Below, piece by piece: positions 39,746 through 40,524 of a stretch of DNA of 40,524 nucleotides. How positions within the stretch are numbered: the stretch's first letter is position 1; every line of letters starts with the position of its first letter. The notes below the pieces were generated by a model. It saw nothing but the letters and a program-made list of their open reading frames with translations, searched no databases and was not told where the DNA came from. The DNA comes from Clostridium_AI sp002297865 (GTDB lineage: Bacteria > Bacillota > Clostridia > Lachnospirales > Lachnospiraceae). Where the stretch lies: the NCBI GenBank assembly GCA_937903005.1, contig CALFNR010000196.1, positions 1 through 40,524 on the forward strand. Reading direction: 5' to 3'. Both the position numbers and the translations under genes were made by a program.

Positions 39746-40524
39746 ATGAAAGTAGCATTTTGGAGTAACAGTAGTGGAAGGGCAGGCACGACCAGCAATA
39801 TGGTTTGCATCAGTATATTGTGTGCTATGCTGGAACGTAAGAAGTCCGTATTGTTTGAGAATCATTATAGTCTCAATGGATTGGAACAAGCTTTTGTTCA
39901 TGGAAAGGAAAAGCGTATGAGTATACTGAAAGAAGAATTTGCGTATTACGATCAGCGAGGTTTAGATGGATTAATTCGGCGGGTTCATTCTAATTATACA
40001 TATGAGGAGATTATGGAAGATGTGTCTATGAAGTTTTTGGATAATATGCTTTATTATTTACCAAAAAGTCATGACATGAATAGTGAATATTTCGAATTTG
40101 AGTTAAATCAAGTGATAAAACCTTTGATTTGTTTGCTAGACAGGACGTTTGATTTTGTATTTGTTGATACTGCACCGAATAACTCGCTTTCTACTAAGTT
40201 AATATTGGAAGAGACTGATTTAGTTATTGTTAACCTATGTCAGAATAAAATTATCTTAGATCATTTCTTTGCAAATTATCAGTCATTACTTGATAAATCT
40301 ATTTTTCTTATTGGCAATTATTATGACCAGTCAAGGTTCAATCTCAATACAATTTGTCGAAGATACCAGATTCCAAAAAATAGGATTGGCACTGTACCAT
40401 TTAACCTAGAGTTTGCAGATGCAGTCAGTGGAGGAAGTGTTGTGGAGTTTCTTATGCGTAATTTGGCTTGTAAGAAGCAGGATGAAAATTATTATTTTAT
40501 AAGCCAAGTAAAAAAATCGGCTCG
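39746..40524 (+). CDS. ParA/MinD-like ATPase with altered P-loop (partial, runs off the window)
   Basis: At least 259 residues, open to the last base. It begins MKVAFWSNSSGRAGTTSNMV, which matches the first strand and P-loop of the ParA/MinD/CpaE family, and later has FDFVFVDTAPNNSLSTKLIL (Walker B/switch Asp) and EETDLVIVNLCQN. The P-loop reads SSGRAGTTSN rather than KGGVGKTT: the catalytic Lys is not in place. In related organisms such proteins often open Flp/Tad-type pilus or secretion loci, so that is a possible context beyond the window edge. AGAAAGGAG precedes ATG 39746. Confidence 0.7.
   Translation, partial: MKVAFWSNSSGRAGTTSNMVCISILCAMLERKKSVLFENHYSLNGLEQAFVHGKEKRMSILKEEFAYYDQRGLDGLIRRVHSNYTYEEIMEDVSMKFLDNMLYYLPKSHDMNSEYFEFELNQVIKPLICLLDRTFDFVFVDTAPNNSLSTKLILEETDLVIVNLCQNKIILDHFFANYQSLLDKSIFLIGNYYDQSRFNLNTICRRYQIPKNRIGTVPFNLEFADAVSGGSVVEFLMRNLACKKQDENYYFISQVKKSA

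Overview
The window comes from a low-GC, endospore-lineage Clostridia, most likely a member of the Lachnospiraceae. The evidence is AT-rich DNA, strong AGGAGG ribosome binding sites, sigma-A type promoters, a cotJABC spore-coat cluster, a single-chain clostridial-type PurL, an XpaC/TelA pair, ECF vitamin transporter S components and a B-type (PyrK/PyrD) dihydroorotate dehydrogenase. Most of it is ordinary chromosome. No tRNA, rRNA, insertion sequence, integrase or CRISPR array was found.

Layout. 1-2.6 kb: the tail of one PrsA-like foldase and a complete second one, then a secreted protein of unknown function and a 57-aa membrane peptide. 2.8-6.6 kb: purL. 6.7-11.1 kb: an accessory defence island with two divergent modules. 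The leftward one is an 84-aa conserved small protein, a TIR-like ThsB and a two-TM macro-domain ThsA (a type II Thoeris arrangement). The rightward one is an RloA/RloB (AbiL-like) ATPase and TOPRIM-like pair. 11.2-20.8 kb: cardiolipin synthase, a heterodimeric ABC exporter, SEC-C methionine aminopeptidase, XpaC/TelA and an MBL-fold hydrolase. 20.8-22.5 kb: a protein resembling the tail of a DUF3320 helicase without the helicase. 22.6-24.3 kb: cotJA-cotJB-cotJC and bioY. 24.4-25.5 kb: a yybP-ykoY manganese riboswitch, an unexplained strongly structured block, and mntP. 25.5-32.1 kb: alkaline phosphatase, an uncharacterised protein, a chemoreceptor, then cysteine desulfurase, TtcA-like and Rrf2 genes. 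32.2-34.9 kb: an AI-2E family permease, two poorly understood small ORFs and a degenerate Nudix protein. 34.9-39.4 kb: pyrimidine genes pyrF, pyrK, pyrD and pyrE, interrupted by a TPP-riboswitch-controlled thiT on the opposite strand. The window ends inside a ParA-like ATPase gene.

The most interesting region is 8.2-8.9 kb. The leftward promoter of the small-protein/ThsB/ThsA operon (TTGACT-N17-TATCAT) is followed at its predicted start site by a perfect 12-bp inverted repeat that matches 17 of 18 arm positions of CIRCE, the HrcA heat-shock operator. The leader then folds into an 18-bp stem with an internal hairpin, followed by six U residues just before the first ribosome binding site. The sequence therefore suggests a Thoeris-type immune operon with a heat-shock operator, a possible attenuator, and an extra conserved small gene in first position. 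A 16-bp direct repeat links this promoter region to the promoter of the divergent RloAB module.

Everything here was read by eye. Family names rest on recognised motifs, not on database searches.
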